From Paenibacillus sp. RC334 (GTDB lineage: Bacteria > Bacillota > Bacilli > Paenibacillales > Paenibacillaceae): a stretch of DNA of 64,000 bases. The stretch covers positions 3,720,001 through 3,784,000 of the forward strand of contig NZ_CP125370.1 in NCBI RefSeq assembly GCF_030034735.1, given 5' to 3'. The position numbers and the translations under genes were made by a program. Position 1 is the first letter of the stretch, and each line of letters starts with the position of its first letter. The notes beneath the pieces are model-generated. The model did no database searches and was not told the DNA's origin. It saw only the letters and a list, made by a program, of their open reading frames with translations. Positions 45,019 through 54,094 of this stretch are shown piece after piece.

Positions 45019-45927
45019 TTATTCCCCATTCCCGTCCTTCGGTTCAGGCATTTTCTCCACCAGATAGGTCCAGTTTTCCTTTTGCGTAACCAGCCCTTCC
45101 TTCATCAGCTTGCCCATGGCACGCTTGAAGGCGGATTTACTGATACCAAACCGTTGCTTAATAATATCCGGCGGCGTGGCGTCGGAATAAGGCATACCGC
45201 CACCCGGCCGCTCTTTCAAAAAGGCAATGAGACGATCCGCATCCTCATCACGGCCCACTTCCTTGCGCGGCGACATCGCCAAATTCACCCGACCGTCTTC
45301 ACGAACCAGTGTGACCCGTACCTTCACCTCTTCACCCAAACGAAGCATCCGGTTACGTTCCGAGGAATGGATCATGCCAATCGCGCCAAAACCAAGCACG
45401 CCTCCGTCCACCAGGACAAATGTCCCCATCTGAAGCGGCTTGTACACCGTCGCCTGCACCCACGTATTGAGCCATGAATCAGGTGCATGGAAGGACAATG
45501 GAGCCAGCTCTTGCTCACCCGCCAGCTTCGCTCGCAGCCTGCCCTGCTTATCATGTTCCATGATAGCATAGACGTAGTCGCCCACCTGAGGATGCAAATC
45601 CCGGTTCTCAGGCAACTCACGAATCGGCAGCAGCAATTGACGACCCAATCCCATTTCCAGAAAACAACCCAGACGCGGATGCACATCCGCCACCTGTAGC
45701 TTTGCCAGTTCGCCCAACGACAGGAACGGTTTTTTCATGGTAGCGGCCAAACGGTCCTCTGTATCGTGAAAAATAAATACTTCCAGCCGTTCTCCAACCT
45801 CAATCTCACGTGTCAGCTCCGTATAATGCAGCAGTACATCCTGATCGCCAACTGTGAGAAAGTAGCCGAAAGGGGATACCTCACGATCTACCATAATCGT
45901 GACATAAGTACCAGCAATCAGATTCAT
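45019..45927 (-). CDS. cvfB: S1 RNA-binding domain protein, CvfB-like
   Basis: A 302-residue protein with tandem S1/OB-type domains (about 1-65, 75-145 and 150-215) and a C-terminal winged helix (RFGISKSAFKRAMGKLMKEGLVTQ). This is the layout of CvfB/YitL, an RNA-binding regulator of virulence gene expression in Staphylococcus aureus (family knowledge). In B. subtilis yitL is far from the yqe operon; here it is inserted between rsfS and yqeM and translated in an ATGA overlap with rsfS, so it is firmly part of the operon. Confidence 0.88.
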   Translation of the reverse strand: MNLIAGTYVTIMVDREVSPFGYFLTVGDQDVLLHYTELTREIEVGERLEVFIFHDTEDRLAATMKKPFLSLGELAKLQVADVHPRLGCFLEMGLGRQLLLPIRELPENRDLHPQVGDYVYAIMEHDKQGRLRAKLAGEQELAPLSFHAPDSWLNTWVQATVYKPLQMGTFVLVDGGVLGFGAIGMIHSSERNRMLRLGEEVKVRVTLVREDGRVNLAMSPRKEVGRDEDADRLIAFLKERPGGGMPYSDATPPDIIKQRFGISKSAFKRAMGKLMKEGLVTQKENWTYLVEKMPEPKDGNGE

Positions 45928-46271
45928 ACCTTCTCCACAACCTTAGCGTCCGACCAAAGTCTTTCAATGTTATAATATTCACGCTCGTCGCGATGGAAGA
46001 CATGCACTACGACATCTCCCAAGTCCATCAGAACCCAGCGGCCGGAATCCATTCCTTCGATCCCTTTGATTGTTGTACCTTCATCATGAGCGCGTTTGCG
46101 AATTTCCGTCACAATCGCCTGTACCTGAGTATCCGAATTACCGTGGCAGATTACAAAATAATCCGCGACAAGGGATACGCCCCGCAAGTCAAGGGCTACA
46201 ATATTCATGGCCTTCTTATCTTCAGCGGCCTCAACCGTAATTTGCATTAATTTCTCATTAGTTATGGTCAT
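45924..46271 (-). CDS. rsfS: Ribosomal silencing factor RsfS
   Basis: A 115-residue DUF143 protein that binds L14 and blocks subunit joining when nutrients are scarce (family knowledge). Signature blocks are KAMNIVALDLRGVSLVADYFVICHGNS and GMDSGRWVLMDLGDVVVHVFHRDEREYYNIERLW. It is locked in the operon by ATGA overlaps with yqeK upstream and cvfB downstream. Confidence 0.95.
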   Translation of the reverse strand: MTITNEKLMQITVEAAEDKKAMNIVALDLRGVSLVADYFVICHGNSDTQVQAIVTEIRKRAHDEGTTIKGIEGMDSGRWVLMDLGDVVVHVFHRDEREYYNIERLWSDAKVVEKV

Positions 46272-46864
46272 TCATGAACCTCCGATTTTCTCTGTTTAAG
46301 TTGTTGGATCAGATCATTTCGCGACAGTACCGTCAGCGGAAAAATAACCTTTTGCTTCTCCAGCAGCAGTGAAATCGTGGAATCAAATCCAGCGACAAGA
46401 CCCTGCTCCAAACTTTTTTTCGCCTGTTTGCGGATATGATCTACCCCAGGGAAATCTCGTCCCGGTTCGATATAATCAGCGAGACACACGACCTTGTCCA
46501 GCAAACTCATGCCCACACGGCCTGAGGTATGCCAGCGAATGGCATTCCGTATTTCAGAGTCTTCCACCCCATAGTCTCTCGCTGCAACGCAATATCCTAC
46601 CTCAGAATGCCACAGTTGCTTGTCATGCTGCAAAAGCTCCTGGTCACATTCGGGATGACTGCGAATCACTTCCTCCATCTGCTGAACGGACCAATATTTC
46701 GCTACATCATGCAAAATAGCCGCTAATTCGGCCTTATCCGGGTCCGCGCCATACCGCTTGGCAAGCTCCACGGAGGTATGCATGACACCCAGTGTGTGCT
46801 TCCAGCGTTTTTCAGGCATTTGACCGGATACAGCCTCCATCAATTGCTCACGGCTGTACTTCAT
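46268..46864 (-). CDS. yqeK: HD-domain protein YqeK
   Basis: About 198 residues. Metal ligands are in HTLGVMHTSVELAKRYG, in the HD pair LAAILHDVAKYW, in LWHSEVGYCVA and in the later CLADYIEPGRDF. YqeK-family HD phosphohydrolases cleave diadenosine tetraphosphate symmetrically. The ATG at 46864 (MKYSREQLMEA) has AAGGGGCGG upstream; longer readings run inside nadD. It overlaps the nadD stop by 17 bases and the rsfS start by four. Confidence 0.92.
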   Translation of the reverse strand: MKYSREQLMEAVSGQMPEKRWKHTLGVMHTSVELAKRYGADPDKAELAAILHDVAKYWSVQQMEEVIRSHPECDQELLQHDKQLWHSEVGYCVAARDYGVEDSEIRNAIRWHTSGRVGMSLLDKVVCLADYIEPGRDFPGVDHIRKQAKKSLEQGLVAGFDSTISLLLEKQKVIFPLTVLSRNDLIQQLKQRKSEVHE

Positions 46865-47438
46865 ACAAACCGCCCCTTGTAATGTAGTCATGCACACGAT
46901 CAGGCACAAGATAGCGAATGGTGCGCCCTTCCGCAACACGTTCCCGAATATCCGTCGAAGAAATATCCACCACCGGCATATCCGCCAGCAGCACCTTGTT
47001 CTGCAAATAATGCGGTAGTTCATTCAGCGCAAGCTGGAAACCGGGACGCCGGACACCGATAAAACAAATTCGCTGTGCCAGCTCCTCAATCCCCTGCCAA
47101 TGAGGTAAGTAATTCACCATATCCGCGCCGATAATAAAATAAAAATCTACAGCAGGATGCAGCTCCTGAAGCTCTTTGATCGTGTCAATAGTATAAGATA
47201 CCCCACCTCGAAGCACTTCAATATCTAACACTCCAAAAGCAGGATGGCCCGCCACCGCTTCACTCGTCATCTCCAGCCGCTCTGTGCCGCTAGCCCCCGC
47301 CTGGTGCTTGTGGGGAGGGATATGGGAAGGCATGAACCATACATGGTCCAGCGCATAGGCATCCCTTGCCGCTTCTCCAGCCAGCAGATGTCCAATATGA
47401 ATCGGGTCAAATGTACCGCCCATAATACCGATTTTCAT
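46848..47438 (-). CDS. nadD: Nicotinate-nucleotide adenylyltransferase
   Basis: A 196-residue nucleotidyltransferase for NAD synthesis. It has GIMGGTFDPIHIGHL (the T/HxGH motif), the MPSHIPPHK ligand loop and the ISSTDIRERVAEGRTIRYLVPDRVHDYI motif with the SSTxxR signature. The ATG follows CGGGGAGGAG. Overlaps yqeK by 17 bases. Confidence 0.95.
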   Translation of the reverse strand: MKIGIMGGTFDPIHIGHLLAGEAARDAYALDHVWFMPSHIPPHKHQAGASGTERLEMTSEAVAGHPAFGVLDIEVLRGGVSYTIDTIKELQELHPAVDFYFIIGADMVNYLPHWQGIEELAQRICFIGVRRPGFQLALNELPHYLQNKVLLADMPVVDISSTDIRERVAEGRTIRYLVPDRVHDYITRGGLYEVQP

Positions 47439-47456
47439 AGTCTCCTCCCCGCGTGT

Positions 47457-47753
47457 TTATCCTCTAGGCAGCTCGATTTGCTTGTTATCACGGGATTCCT
47501 TGTACAAAATAATCGTGCTCCCGATGAGCTGTACAAGCTCGGAACCTGTTTCCGTAGCCAGTTCTTCCGCAATTTCATGCTTGTCATCCAGACAGTTGTT
47601 CAAAATCTGCACCTTCATCAGCTCGCGCTTTTCAATCGCATCGTTAATGTGACGCATAAGATGCTCGTTCGTACCGTTTTTCCCTACTTGAAAAACCGGG
47701 TCCAGATGATGCGCCATCGAGCGCAAATACCTTTTTTGTTTACCTGTTAACAT
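47457..47753 (-). CDS. yhbY: Ribosome assembly RNA-binding protein YhbY (YqeI)
   Basis: A 98-residue KH-like CRS1-YhbY domain protein. Conserved blocks are LTGKQKRYLRSMAHHLDPVFQVGKNG and the glycine-rich/Thr region TETGSELVQLIGSTIILYKES. It binds pre-50S particles. Encoded between aroE and nadD as in B. subtilis. Confidence 0.94.
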   Translation of the reverse strand: MLTGKQKRYLRSMAHHLDPVFQVGKNGTNEHLMRHINDAIEKRELMKVQILNNCLDDKHEIAEELATETGSELVQLIGSTIILYKESRDNKQIELPRG

Positions 47754-47821
47754 GTATACTTAACTCCTTCATAACCACATATGCCATGCGGCAATTCCAT
47801 AATTTTAGTGTAAAATCCGAC

Positions 47822-48691
47822 TTACGACAGGCTTCTCAGCACAGCCGCTCTCATTTCGTCTACAGCAGGGGCTACGCCCATAAAATACTCAAAGGCCACT
47901 GCTCCCTGATACACGAACATGCCCAAGCCTCCGTGTACGGTGCAGCCGCGCTGTTTACGGCTTTCGCGCAAAAATCTCGTTTCCAGCGGGTTGTAGATCA
48001 AATCACTTACAATGATTCCTTCTGGAATCAGACTCGTTTCCAGCGGAAGCTCATCGGATAGAGGAGACATTCCTACCGAGGTCGTATTGATCAGCACATC
48101 CACCGATGCAAGCACGCTCTCCGCTTCATCGTTAGAATAACCCGTCACAGGGATTGCTTCCGTCGTCCACTCCAATGCCAGCTGCTCGGCCTTATCGCGT
48201 GTCCGATTCAGAATAATGACCGATTCCGGCTGTTCCTCCAGTAACGCATGAATCACACCTCTGGCAGCACCTCCGGCTCCGAGGACCGCAATTCTTGTGC
48301 CTTTCAGCTTGACCGAAGTCTCTTCTTTGAGGGAACGCACGTAGCCGATCCCGTCCGTATTGTAACCCTTAAGACGTCCGTTGTCGTTCACAATCGTGTT
48401 GACAGCGCCGATGAGTCTGGCTCCTTCATCAATCTCATCCAAATATTTCATAACTTCAACTTTATGGGGAATCGTCACATTGACTCCGCGGAAATGCAAA
48501 GCCCGAATCCCCTTCATGGCGTCCTCCAGCTGATCGGGCTTGACGTGAAGAGGAACAAAATCCCCCTCTATCCCCGCTGCCTTTAAAGCTACTTTATGCA
48601 TGAGAGGCGATTTGGAGTGCTTGATCGGATCACCCAATACGCCCAATAATACAAGATCTTGTTCGGTCACTCCAGACTCCCCGCTGCTCAT
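47822..48691 (-). CDS. aroE: Shikimate dehydrogenase
   Basis: A 289-residue enzyme that reduces 3-dehydroshikimate with NADPH. The substrate site is in LGDPIKHSKSPLMHKVAL and NVTIPHKVEVMKYLDEI (catalytic Lys), the NADP fold in VLGAGGAARGVIHALLEEQ, and NTTSVGMSP follows. The start ATG has GGGGGAGAACG upstream. It follows yqeH in the operon. Confidence 0.95.
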   Translation of the reverse strand: MSSGESGVTEQDLVLLGVLGDPIKHSKSPLMHKVALKAAGIEGDFVPLHVKPDQLEDAMKGIRALHFRGVNVTIPHKVEVMKYLDEIDEGARLIGAVNTIVNDNGRLKGYNTDGIGYVRSLKEETSVKLKGTRIAVLGAGGAARGVIHALLEEQPESVIILNRTRDKAEQLALEWTTEAIPVTGYSNDEAESVLASVDVLINTTSVGMSPLSDELPLETSLIPEGIIVSDLIYNPLETRFLRESRKQRGCTVHGGLGMFVYQGAVAFEYFMGVAPAVDEMRAAVLRSLS

Positions 48692-48796
48692 CGTCGTTCT
48701 CCCCCATGTTGCAAAATATTAGGCTGCACAAATACATGAACGGCGGCAGGAACCTGAATCTGTTCCTTGCCGCCCGATCACATGGTTCAACATTCG

Positions 48797-49924
48797 TTAA
48801 ATCAACGAAGGCCGTAGAAGGACACGGATTCCCCGAGGAGCATGAACCGCTACCAAAGCCCCGTTCTCACTATTGACCCTGATCCATCCCAGACCGGAGA
48901 TATAAATATCCGATTGAGATTTACGAGGAACGCGGAACTCATGTCTTGTCCATTCCGGCATATCTGCCAACTGATCACGTGTCGGCGGTGACAACAGTTC
49001 TCCGGCATGATCTTCGAACAGTTGATCCGCCCGCTCCAGCTTGGTGCGATGAATTTTAAGACTACCGTTGATGTAGCAGGTGAACGATTGATGTTGACCT
49101 TCTACAAAATCAAACCTCGCCATCCCACCGAAAAACAAGGTTTGTCCGGGGTCCAGCTGATAAGCAGCAGGTTTCAGCGGCTTGTCCGGCATAATGGCGC
49201 TCAAATCCTGCCGGGACACGATTTCACTGAACCGCCAAGGGTACACAATACCCGGTGTATCAATAATATGCTTACCGTCGTCGAGCGGAATATTCACCAT
49301 ATCCAGCGTCGTTCCCGGGTAACGGGATGTTGTTAACTCCTGCTCCATATCGCTATGATCACGGATCAAGCGGTTAATGAGCGTGGATTTACCAACATTT
49401 GTTGCACCGACCACATACACATCCCGATTGCCACGCAACTCGGACACCACATCCAGCAGACGATCAAAGCCCTGATTTTTTTTGGCCGAGCACAGAACGA
49501 TATCGGCCGTGCGAAGTCCTTGCTCCTTAGCCTGCTTTTGCACCCAGTTGAGGACCTTGTTCCAGTTCGTTACCTTAGGCAACAAATCCGTCTTGTTCAC
49601 AGCCAGTACAACCGGATTAGATCCTACGAAACGTTGCAAGCCGGAAATCAGACTGCCTTCAAAGTCGAAAATGTCCACAATGTGGATGACGAGAGCGTCC
49701 TTGTCCCCAATTTGGCTGAGCAGTTTCAGGAACTCATCCTGATCCACAGCTACCGAAGACGTTTCATTATAGTTTTTAATCCGGAAACAGCGCTGACAGA
49801 TGACAGGCTCGCGTGTAAGCAATTTTTCAGGAATATATCCCGGAAGCTCCGGGCTAGTGGTCTGCATCGTGATACCGCACCCACTACATTTGACAGCAGT
49901 TCCGCCGTCAGGTCTTTCAGTCAT
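48797..49924 (-). CDS. yqeH: Ribosome biogenesis GTPase YqeH
   Basis: About 375 residues. An N-terminal zinc ribbon (CSGCGITMQ...CQRCFRIKNYN) precedes a circularly permuted GTPase domain in the order G4 (NKTDLLP), G5, G1 (GATNVGKST), G2, G3 (IDTPGI), as expected for YqeH, which is needed for 30S assembly. The C-terminal part binds nucleic acid. I start at the ATG at 49924 because GAGGAGG is then well placed; this overlaps the yqeG end by eight bases. Confidence 0.95.
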   Translation of the reverse strand: MTERPDGGTAVKCSGCGITMQTTSPELPGYIPEKLLTREPVICQRCFRIKNYNETSSVAVDQDEFLKLLSQIGDKDALVIHIVDIFDFEGSLISGLQRFVGSNPVVLAVNKTDLLPKVTNWNKVLNWVQKQAKEQGLRTADIVLCSAKKNQGFDRLLDVVSELRGNRDVYVVGATNVGKSTLINRLIRDHSDMEQELTTSRYPGTTLDMVNIPLDDGKHIIDTPGIVYPWRFSEIVSRQDLSAIMPDKPLKPAAYQLDPGQTLFFGGMARFDFVEGQHQSFTCYINGSLKIHRTKLERADQLFEDHAGELLSPPTRDQLADMPEWTRHEFRVPRKSQSDIYISGLGWIRVNSENGALVAVHAPRGIRVLLRPSLI

Positions 49925-50447
49925 TCTTCTTTTCCTCCTCAAGCCATAAGCCTTTCTTACGTAACCTTGTGAGCGCGATTCGCTCCAACCGCCGATTAAA
50001 GCGGGTCATGATTCCTTCATCATGGATGGATATTGGCAGCACCAGCACCGTGTGCAATCCCAGTCGGTTGCCACCCAATACATCCGTCAACATTTGGTCC
50101 CCGACCATTATAGTCTCTTCCGGGGTAAGTCCCATCATACGGATGGCTCTGCGGAAGGACGAGTTGGAGGGCTTCCGTGCGGCATGTATAAATTCAATGT
50201 CCAAAGGCGTAGCGAACACAGATACACGTCCCATATTATTGTTGGACACGATGACAAGCTTAAAACCCGCCTGTTTGACCTTCTCAAACCAGGCCACCAG
50301 CTCGGGAGTCGCATTCGGCGCTTTTGCACCAACCAGCGTATTATCCAAATCCGTAATAATGCCGCGATATCCTTGAGCATACAAGCCTTCAAGATCAATA
50401 TCAAAGACGGTATTTACCCGTAATTTGGGCATCAGCATTTCAAACAA
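49917..50447 (-). CDS. yqeG: YqeG family HAD IIIA-type phosphatase
   Basis: A 176-residue HAD phosphatase. Motif I is DLDNTLVG (with DxD-type Asp nucleophile), motif II IVSNNN, and motif III/IV lies in ETIMVGDQMLTDVLGGNRLGL. It is the first gene of the yqeG-H-aroE operon. The start is TTG at 50447 with GAGGTG seven bases upstream; an ATG three codons in is farther from the site. Confidence 0.93.
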   Translation of the reverse strand: MFEMLMPKLRVNTVFDIDLEGLYAQGYRGIITDLDNTLVGAKAPNATPELVAWFEKVKQAGFKLVIVSNNNMGRVSVFATPLDIEFIHAARKPSNSSFRRAIRMMGLTPEETIMVGDQMLTDVLGGNRLGLHTVLVLPISIHDEGIMTRFNRRLERIALTRLRKKGLWLEEEKKND

Positions 50448-50500
50448 CGTCGGTCACCTCAGTTTCATACGACAAACTATACCATATTAATAGGGGTTAG

Positions 50501-50537
50501 TAAAAAGCTATCCGCAACAAACGGACAGCTTTTTACA
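50501..50537 (-). terminator. Terminator of the MoxR operon
   Basis: AAAAAGCT-GTCCG-TTTGTTG-CGGAT-AGCTTTTT, symmetrical in A and T flanks, so it could work on both strands. It separates the MoxR/DUF58/transglutaminase operon from yqeG. Confidence 0.8.
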
Positions 50538-50654
50538 GAGCATGTGATGAAGATTATAAATCGGCAGCTTTCGAGCCGAGTAAAAAACGGTTTAGCCTTC
50601 GTCCTTCTGATCCGACACGGTTTTTCTTTCGTTTCATTCAGTTTGCCTTCCGGA

Positions 50655-52847
50655 CTAACCCTTCTTATGCAACAGGGCCGCTTGCTGGCGGACCTTGTGC
50701 CAATCCTCGGCAGTTACCGAGGAAGGACTGTAGCGCGCTTGTTCAAACAGCTCCAGCAGCAGATGCAGAATTGAAGCGCGTTCCGGTGATTCAACTGACC
50801 ATCTGCCGACCGATTCCCTCAGCGTCTCGTGGCTAGTACGTGCAAACCCCTTACTCCGCATGTAACGGAGCCAGCGCTCGGTTTCGACGATCACCTTTTC
50901 GTCCGGGGTCAACGGCTTTCCTTTACGCAGACGCAGCAGATAAAAATGAATATCTGCCCGATTACGCCATACGATATAAGCGCCCCACAGTATGATAACA
51001 GCCACTGCCGCCGCTATGATTACAGGATGAATCTTCGTGCCTTCCTCCGAATTGGCCTGCGATGTCTGCGCAGACTGTTCAGGCTCAGGCTGATCTTTCA
51101 CTTCTGGAGTATCAGGCGTTTTCGAATCCTCCTGCTCCGTAAGCAACGGCATATCAAAGCCCGGCGTGGCTTCTACAGGAACCCAGCCGTATTCACCCAG
51201 ATACACTTCGGCCCAGGAATGAGCATCCGCGTTGGTAACGGAATAGGAAGACATATTTTCGTTACCATCGCTGGTCGTTGCATCATCCGAAAATGTTTGC
51301 TGACCAGGTGCATATCCTTTGACCCACCGTGCCGGAACACCAACGGAGCGGGCCATCATAACCATCGAAGTGGAATAATAATCGCAATAGCCTTCCCGAA
51401 TCTCAAACAGAAAGGCATCCACAAAATCCTTGCTTCTTTTGCGAGAAAGATCCGGATTGTTTGTATATGCATAATTTCGCTGTAAATATTGCTGTAGCAG
51501 TCCGACCTTTTCATAAGGTGTCTTCGCCGATGACGTTACATTTTGAGCCAAATCACGCACTCGCTTCGGCAGCTCATTCGGGATTTGCAAATAGGCTTCC
51601 TGCTTGTTCTTTCCATACAGCTCATTAAACGTTTTCTTGCGCAGCTCTTTCTCCGGGATTACAGGTACATGTGACACCAGAGTATACGTTTTCGGATAAG
51701 CAGTTCTTCTGGAGGATGAATTCCAAAGCAGTTCTGCCTGTTCCGGTTTCCAACGCAATCCGTCTGCCCGCGAGTCTCTGTCCACCGATTGAACACGATG
51801 TACCGAATACGCGCCGAACAAAACCGGATAGCTCTGATCATTTTGCATCGTAATGGTCTGAACGACCTGCTCGGTCGAATGCAGTGTTTCTTGTGTATTT
51901 TCCAGCTCTGCCGTCATTGGCACATCATTCAGCGTTTGGTCGTCGTTGTCTGCATCACTCCAGCCCGTACCGGAATACGTTCGCTTCGTCTCGCCCCGCC
52001 AGTAGCTTCGCTGGTTCGTCGTGATGGTCATTACGGGAGAGTAGTCAAAATTAAACCCCCCACCCAGTCGATTATCCTGCCGACTATAGCCCGATGCTGT
52101 ACTCATCCGCTGATTCATAGCCCCGGCTCCATTGTTAATACCAACGGTAGATGAGCTATTTCGCTGGGTCCAAGCCGTATATGGATCCGTTAAGGTCGGC
52201 TCTATCTCTGGCATATTCACGCCAGCCATAATAATCAAAGCAAAAATGACCGCAATATTGGCTGCAATTTTGTACGGGTAACGGCGAATGTGTTTCCAGC
52301 CTTGAGGATAGTGCTGCCGAAAATACTGCAAATGCTGAGTCACCAGCCAACCCATACCCGCAAAGACCATCCATGCGACTTCTTCCCACAGCACGGTTGG
52401 CGTGAACGAATCAAGCACTGCCAGCGCGGCAATATTAATACCCACAAAAACCAGAATGCGCTGCTTCGTCGTAACGATGAGTGGTAACATCTCAATAACA
52501 AGCCAAGCGATCAGTGAAAACCAGATATACGGAGACATATTCGATATAAATTGATCCAGACGGTTTGCAAAACCCCCGAAAGGAATAATAATCGAGTAGG
52601 ACACGAGCGTCCGGTACAAAATAAAAAATAACGTCGCCGCTTTGACGATAAATTCAATCCAAGGCCGAAGCGGCAGCAAAATTTTCACCAGAGCCAGCAT
52701 CGTAACCGTCGCCAATACAAGCGTTCTTGTCTCTTCAAGCCACAGCACTGAAGCAAAGGACACCCATTGCATGGCAATAATAATAATCCATAAAAATGTA
52801 AAAGCCGCAGCCCAGGAGCCCTTCAGCGATTGTAGCCAGTTCTTCAT
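50655..52847 (-). CDS. Transglutaminase-like domain membrane protein
   Basis: A 730-residue protein. About six helices fill residues 1-210, then comes a long extracytoplasmic region with the transglutaminase core: the Cys in REGYCDYYSTSMVMMARSVGVPARWVKGY, the His in DAHSWAEVYLGEYGWVPVEATPGFDMP, followed by a final helix (VIIAAAVAVIILWGAYIVW) and a DUF4129-like cytoplasmic tail. Whether it crosslinks or hydrolyses is unknown. It forms a fixed set with a DUF58 protein and a MoxR ATPase. ATGA overlap with the DUF58 gene. Confidence 0.88.
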   Translation of the reverse strand: MKNWLQSLKGSWAAAFTFLWIIIIAMQWVSFASVLWLEETRTLVLATVTMLALVKILLPLRPWIEFIVKAATLFFILYRTLVSYSIIIPFGGFANRLDQFISNMSPYIWFSLIAWLVIEMLPLIVTTKQRILVFVGINIAALAVLDSFTPTVLWEEVAWMVFAGMGWLVTQHLQYFRQHYPQGWKHIRRYPYKIAANIAVIFALIIMAGVNMPEIEPTLTDPYTAWTQRNSSSTVGINNGAGAMNQRMSTASGYSRQDNRLGGGFNFDYSPVMTITTNQRSYWRGETKRTYSGTGWSDADNDDQTLNDVPMTAELENTQETLHSTEQVVQTITMQNDQSYPVLFGAYSVHRVQSVDRDSRADGLRWKPEQAELLWNSSSRRTAYPKTYTLVSHVPVIPEKELRKKTFNELYGKNKQEAYLQIPNELPKRVRDLAQNVTSSAKTPYEKVGLLQQYLQRNYAYTNNPDLSRKRSKDFVDAFLFEIREGYCDYYSTSMVMMARSVGVPARWVKGYAPGQQTFSDDATTSDGNENMSSYSVTNADAHSWAEVYLGEYGWVPVEATPGFDMPLLTEQEDSKTPDTPEVKDQPEPEQSAQTSQANSEEGTKIHPVIIAAAVAVIILWGAYIVWRNRADIHFYLLRLRKGKPLTPDEKVIVETERWLRYMRSKGFARTSHETLRESVGRWSVESPERASILHLLLELFEQARYSPSSVTAEDWHKVRQQAALLHKKG

Positions 52848-54091
52848 AGCGTCCCTCCCCCCATTACAGCTGGAAGCTCTTCAAGACTCGGAACATGATA
52901 ACCCTGAATGCCTCTTGTACGAAGCATGCTCATCCATTCTTCTGCCTGTCCCTCACTTGAGCCTTCTCCGATATAAACGTGGCACGGGGTCATCCCCCGG
53001 GTATCGACCCAGCGAAGAAGCTCCAACGCCTGATGATCCTTCAACGGACTAATCAGCACAAAATAGCAGCCTTGTGGAAATTGCCGAACACCGCTTTCTA
53101 CAGCGGCCATAAGACTGCCTTGAGAAGTGGTGTGTATGTCTACCAAATGATGCATCATCCGTTGCCGTTCCATCATCTGCTCACTGGGCTGAAAGACAGT
53201 GCCTGTTTCCCCTGCCGTACAAAGACCTACTCCCATCCGCTCCCGTCCGCCATATTCCAGCAATGAAGCGATTGAGGATACGGCCAGTTCAAACTGATCG
53301 GCATTTACATAATGTTTCGTGTGTATGTCCAGTACAAGCATCGTTTTCGGAACCGTCTCATGCTCAAATTCCTTGGATTTCCAGCTTCCTGTACGTGCGG
53401 TCGCATTCCAATGGATACGTGAAAAACGGTCCCCATATACATAGTCCCGCACTCCGTTAATTTGTGTCGTTTCGCGGCGTGTTCGAGTCTGGACGGTCTG
53501 TGGCCCGGACATCCGCGAGCGACGGTCATTTAACTGCCAATAGGGAATGAATACCGTGCGGGGCAGTACCCGAAATTCACCGGGTGCGTTTAACATGCCT
53601 TTATGCTCCAACAGGCCGAAGATATCCTCGCTCACACACTCCGTTTGCGCAAAATAATAGCTTCCCCGCTCCAACGCAGGGGTCTGGAAGGCAAGCTGTC
53701 CGCTTCCTTTCATGCTGGGGATAACACTGTCCTCAAACGACCAGGATTCACCTGTATGACGCTTGAGCACCTCACGAACAATGATATACGGCAGTGGAAG
53801 AAAGCCAGGAAGTCTCAAGCTCAGCTTTACATGCACCTGATCTCCCGCATGCAGTAGCTCCCCGAACTCTGAGCCTTGCGAAAGCTGCCTTGAACCCTGA
53901 ACACGGCGTACCCCGCTCAACCCGACGATCCATAAATAAATGACTAACAGCGTAACCATGGACAATAGCATGACTGACGTCTTGCCACCCTGAAACAACA
54001 GATATAGCAGACATACCACCCATATGGCCATCAGAAGCCAGATGCGGCCTGACAGCCGGAGGAGCCTGCGCTTCCTTTTGACTTTCTTCAT
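52844..54091 (-). CDS. DUF58 domain-containing protein
   Basis: A 415-residue protein with two N-terminal membrane segments (about 15-60), a beta-rich middle and the DUF58 motif VRDYVYGDRFSRIHWNATARTGSWKSKEFEHE, followed by a VWA-like domain (VPKTMLVLDIHTKHYVNADQFELAVSSIASLL). DUF58 proteins pair with MoxR AAA ATPases, apparently in envelope assembly or metal insertion (family knowledge). Stop overlaps the transglutaminase start by four bases. Confidence 0.9.
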   Translation of the reverse strand: MKKVKRKRRLLRLSGRIWLLMAIWVVCLLYLLFQGGKTSVMLLSMVTLLVIYLWIVGLSGVRRVQGSRQLSQGSEFGELLHAGDQVHVKLSLRLPGFLPLPYIIVREVLKRHTGESWSFEDSVIPSMKGSGQLAFQTPALERGSYYFAQTECVSEDIFGLLEHKGMLNAPGEFRVLPRTVFIPYWQLNDRRSRMSGPQTVQTRTRRETTQINGVRDYVYGDRFSRIHWNATARTGSWKSKEFEHETVPKTMLVLDIHTKHYVNADQFELAVSSIASLLEYGGRERMGVGLCTAGETGTVFQPSEQMMERQRMMHHLVDIHTTSQGSLMAAVESGVRQFPQGCYFVLISPLKDHQALELLRWVDTRGMTPCHVYIGEGSSEGQAEEWMSMLRTRGIQGYHVPSLEELPAVMGGGTL

Positions 54092-54094
54092 TCC

